A stretch of DNA of 5,518 nucleotides from Dehalococcoidia bacterium (GTDB taxonomy: Bacteria > Chloroflexota > Dehalococcoidia > UBA2979), in the NCBI GenBank assembly GCA_004297315.1, contig SCTU01000019.1:1-5518 (forward strand). Reading direction: 5' to 3'. Position 1 is the first letter of the stretch; each line of letters begins with the position of its first letter. The notes under the pieces are model-generated. The model saw only the letters and a list, made by a program, of their open reading frames with translations, did no database searches and had not been told where the DNA came from. The position numbers and the translations under genes are program-made. Positions 4,676 to 5,518 of this stretch are shown here, in pieces.

Positions 4676-5344
4676 ATGAAGATTTCGAAGAAGCGCTGGA
4701 TCGGGGCCGGGCTCGCGCTGGCTGCCGGAGCAGCCCTGCTGCCAGCGGTCGTGCTGGGCCAGGCGACCACTTCTAAATTTGAAGCCCGCCTGACAGGGGC
4801 AAACGAGGTGCCGGCTGTCACGACAACCGCAACGGGCACCTTCACGGCCACGCTGGACGAGGCCGCGGGCACCCTGACGTGGACGCTGAGCGTGCCGACG
4901 ATCACGAACGCGACGGCGGCCCACCTGCACGCAGGCGCGGCCGGCGCCAACGGCGGCATCGTCCTTCCGTTGTTCGCCGCACCGACGGCAGGCCCGGTCG
5001 GCACCATCAACGTCTCCGGGACGGCGCGCGCCGCCGACCTGAGCGGGACGCTGGCCGGTAACTTCGCTGGCTTCGTCACGGCGCTCAAGGCCGGGACGAT
5101 CTACGCGAACGTCCACACCACCGCGAACGCGGGCGGCGAGATCCGCGCGCAGGTGGTTGCCGCTGCTGCGGCGCCCGCCCCCACCACCACGACGGCCGCG
5201 CCGGCACCCGCGAAGACGGGCAATGGCGGGCCGGACGCGGTGAAGTCTGAGTCGGGCTCGCGCAACTTTGCGGTGATCAGCCTGATCGCTGTCTCGCTGG
5301 TCGCGATCGGCGGTGCCCGTATCCTCACCGCCCGCAAGCGGTAG
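4676..5344 (+). CDS. secreted CHRD-domain protein with C-terminal membrane anchor
   Basis: A 222-residue exported protein of unknown molecular function. A signal peptide spans residues 1 to about 29: basic MKISKKRW, then a hydrophobic Ala/Leu core ending near VLGQA. The CHRD domain (first described in chordin, widespread in bacteria) covers about 35-160. Its hallmarks are LTGANEVP (39-46), a repeated T-G-T-F/T-A-T-L strand, AAHLHAG (81-87) with His83 and His85, YANVHT (143-148) with His147, and GGEIRAQV (153-160). An Ala/Pro/Thr linker follows (161-180). The C-terminus has PAKTGNGG (178-185), a hydrophilic spacer, a membrane segment (about 198-214) and basic residues ending in RKR. This three-part tail resembles a sortase sorting signal, but the motif is not a standard LPXTG. 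The protein should therefore be tethered to the membrane or wall. It is co-directional with the cupredoxin gene, 117 bp away, with its own possible promoter. Its ligand or partner is unknown. Confidence 0.9.
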   Translation: MKISKKRWIGAGLALAAGAALLPAVVLGQATTSKFEARLTGANEVPAVTTTATGTFTATLDEAAGTLTWTLSVPTITNATAAHLHAGAAGANGGIVLPLFAAPTAGPVGTINVSGTARAADLSGTLAGNFAGFVTALKAGTIYANVHTTANAGGEIRAQVVAAAAAPAPTTTTAAPAPAKTGNGGPDAVKSESGSRNFAVISLIAVSLVAIGGARILTARKR

Positions 5345-5352
5345 AGATCGAG

Positions 5353-5365
5353 GGTCCACAGGACC
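5353..5365 (+). repeat. small hairpin just after the CHRD-protein stop codon
   Basis: GGTCC (5353-5357) and GGACC (5361-5365) form a perfect 5-bp stem with an ACA loop, 8 nt after the TAG. It precedes the larger GC hairpin at 5373 and may help define the mRNA 3' end. It is too short to stand alone as a terminator. Confidence 0.35.
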
Positions 5366-5372
5366 GAACGCA

Positions 5373-5398
5373 GGGGCGGGGCCGAGAGGTCCCGCCCC
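5373..5398. terminator. GC hairpin between convergent genes, likely bidirectional terminator
   Basis: GGGGCGGG (5373-5380) and CCCGCCCC (5391-5398) form a perfect 8-bp all-GC stem with a 10-nt loop. It sits midway in the 75-bp gap between the CHRD-protein stop and the stop of the minus-strand ABC ATPase. That position favours a shared terminator for both genes. No T tract follows on either strand, so it does not meet the strict intrinsic-terminator pattern; some high-GC bacteria use such hairpins. Confidence 0.55.
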
Positions 5399-5419
5399 GG
5401 TGCTTGCCCGAGCCGCCGC

Positions 5420-5518
5420 TCAGTCGCGCCGGAGCGCCTTCCGCACCTCGCCAGCCTCGACGAGGCGGCCATCCGCCATCTCCACGACGCGATGCGCGTA
5501 GTCGACGATCAGCGGGTC
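5420..5518 (-). CDS. C-terminal end of an ABC-transporter ATP-binding protein (partial, right edge)
   Basis: Reading in from the right edge on the minus strand gives 32 residues ending at a TGA (5420-5422). The visible sequence starts DPLIVDYAHRVVEMADGR and continues LVEAGEVRKALRRD. This matches the region just after the H-loop of ABC ATPases, where the family reads THD, then a helix, then 'A-D/H-R-V-(I/V)-x-(L/M)-x-D-G-R-(I/L)-V'. The first Asp here would be the residue after the switch histidine, so the Walker motifs and signature lie outside the window. The short tail after the DGR turn and the DPLIVDYAHRV helix are most like the LolD/MacB/FtsE-type exporters of lipoproteins or peptides, but 32 residues cannot settle the subfamily. 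The gene converges on the CHRD-protein gene with a GC hairpin between them. Confidence 0.78.
   Translation of the reverse strand, partial: DPLIVDYAHRVVEMADGRLVEAGEVRKALRRD

Overview
This is a GC-rich window (roughly two-thirds G+C by eye, with strong G/C preference at third codon positions) holding five complete protein genes and two genes cut by the window edges. No rRNA, tRNA, CRISPR array, insertion sequence or phage gene was seen. The organism is probably a free-living, high-GC bacterium. A lipoprotein cupredoxin with a long Thr/Pro/Ala linker, a CHRD-domain protein with a sortase-like C-terminal tail, and a DEAD-box helicase with an ARGLH-type motif V together suggest Chloroflexota or an actinobacterium. 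That placement is inference and of low confidence because no phylogenetic marker is present.

Layout, left to right. (1) 3-374 (+): the 3' end of an unrecognised gene that enters from the left. (2) 389-1138 (-): an alpha/beta-fold serine hydrolase, convergent with gene 1. (3) 1220-2137 (-): an inosine/uridine-preferring-type nucleoside hydrolase. (4) 2245-3585 (-): a DEAD-box RNA helicase with an RGG-type tail, followed by a good hairpin terminator at 2198-2219. (5) 3586-3970: a 385-bp divergent intergenic region containing two adjacent hairpins and a short stretch resembling sequencing adapters. (6) 3971-4558 (+): a membrane-anchored cupredoxin lipoprotein with a complete type 1 copper ligand set. 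(7) 4676-5344 (+): a secreted CHRD-domain protein with a C-terminal membrane anchor. (8) 5420-5518 (-): the last 32 codons of an ABC-transporter ATPase, too short for a standard ORF listing, separated from gene 7 by a strong GC hairpin.

How the genes relate. The three complete minus-strand genes are separated by gaps of 81 and 107 bp. The terminator after the helicase, and promoter-like elements before both the nucleoside hydrolase and the hydrolase, suggest at least partly independent transcription rather than one tight operon. The nucleoside hydrolase points to nucleoside salvage and the helicase to RNA remodelling; the hydrolase substrate is unknown. The cupredoxin and CHRD genes are co-oriented, and both encode exported, membrane-tethered proteins with Thr/Ala/Pro-rich linkers, so they may belong to the same cell-surface layer. 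I found no convincing new multi-gene system here. The items most worth a second look are the sortase-like tail of the CHRD protein, the structured leader before the cupredoxin gene, the possibly leaderless nucleoside hydrolase, and the adapter-like stretch, which could be an assembly artefact.
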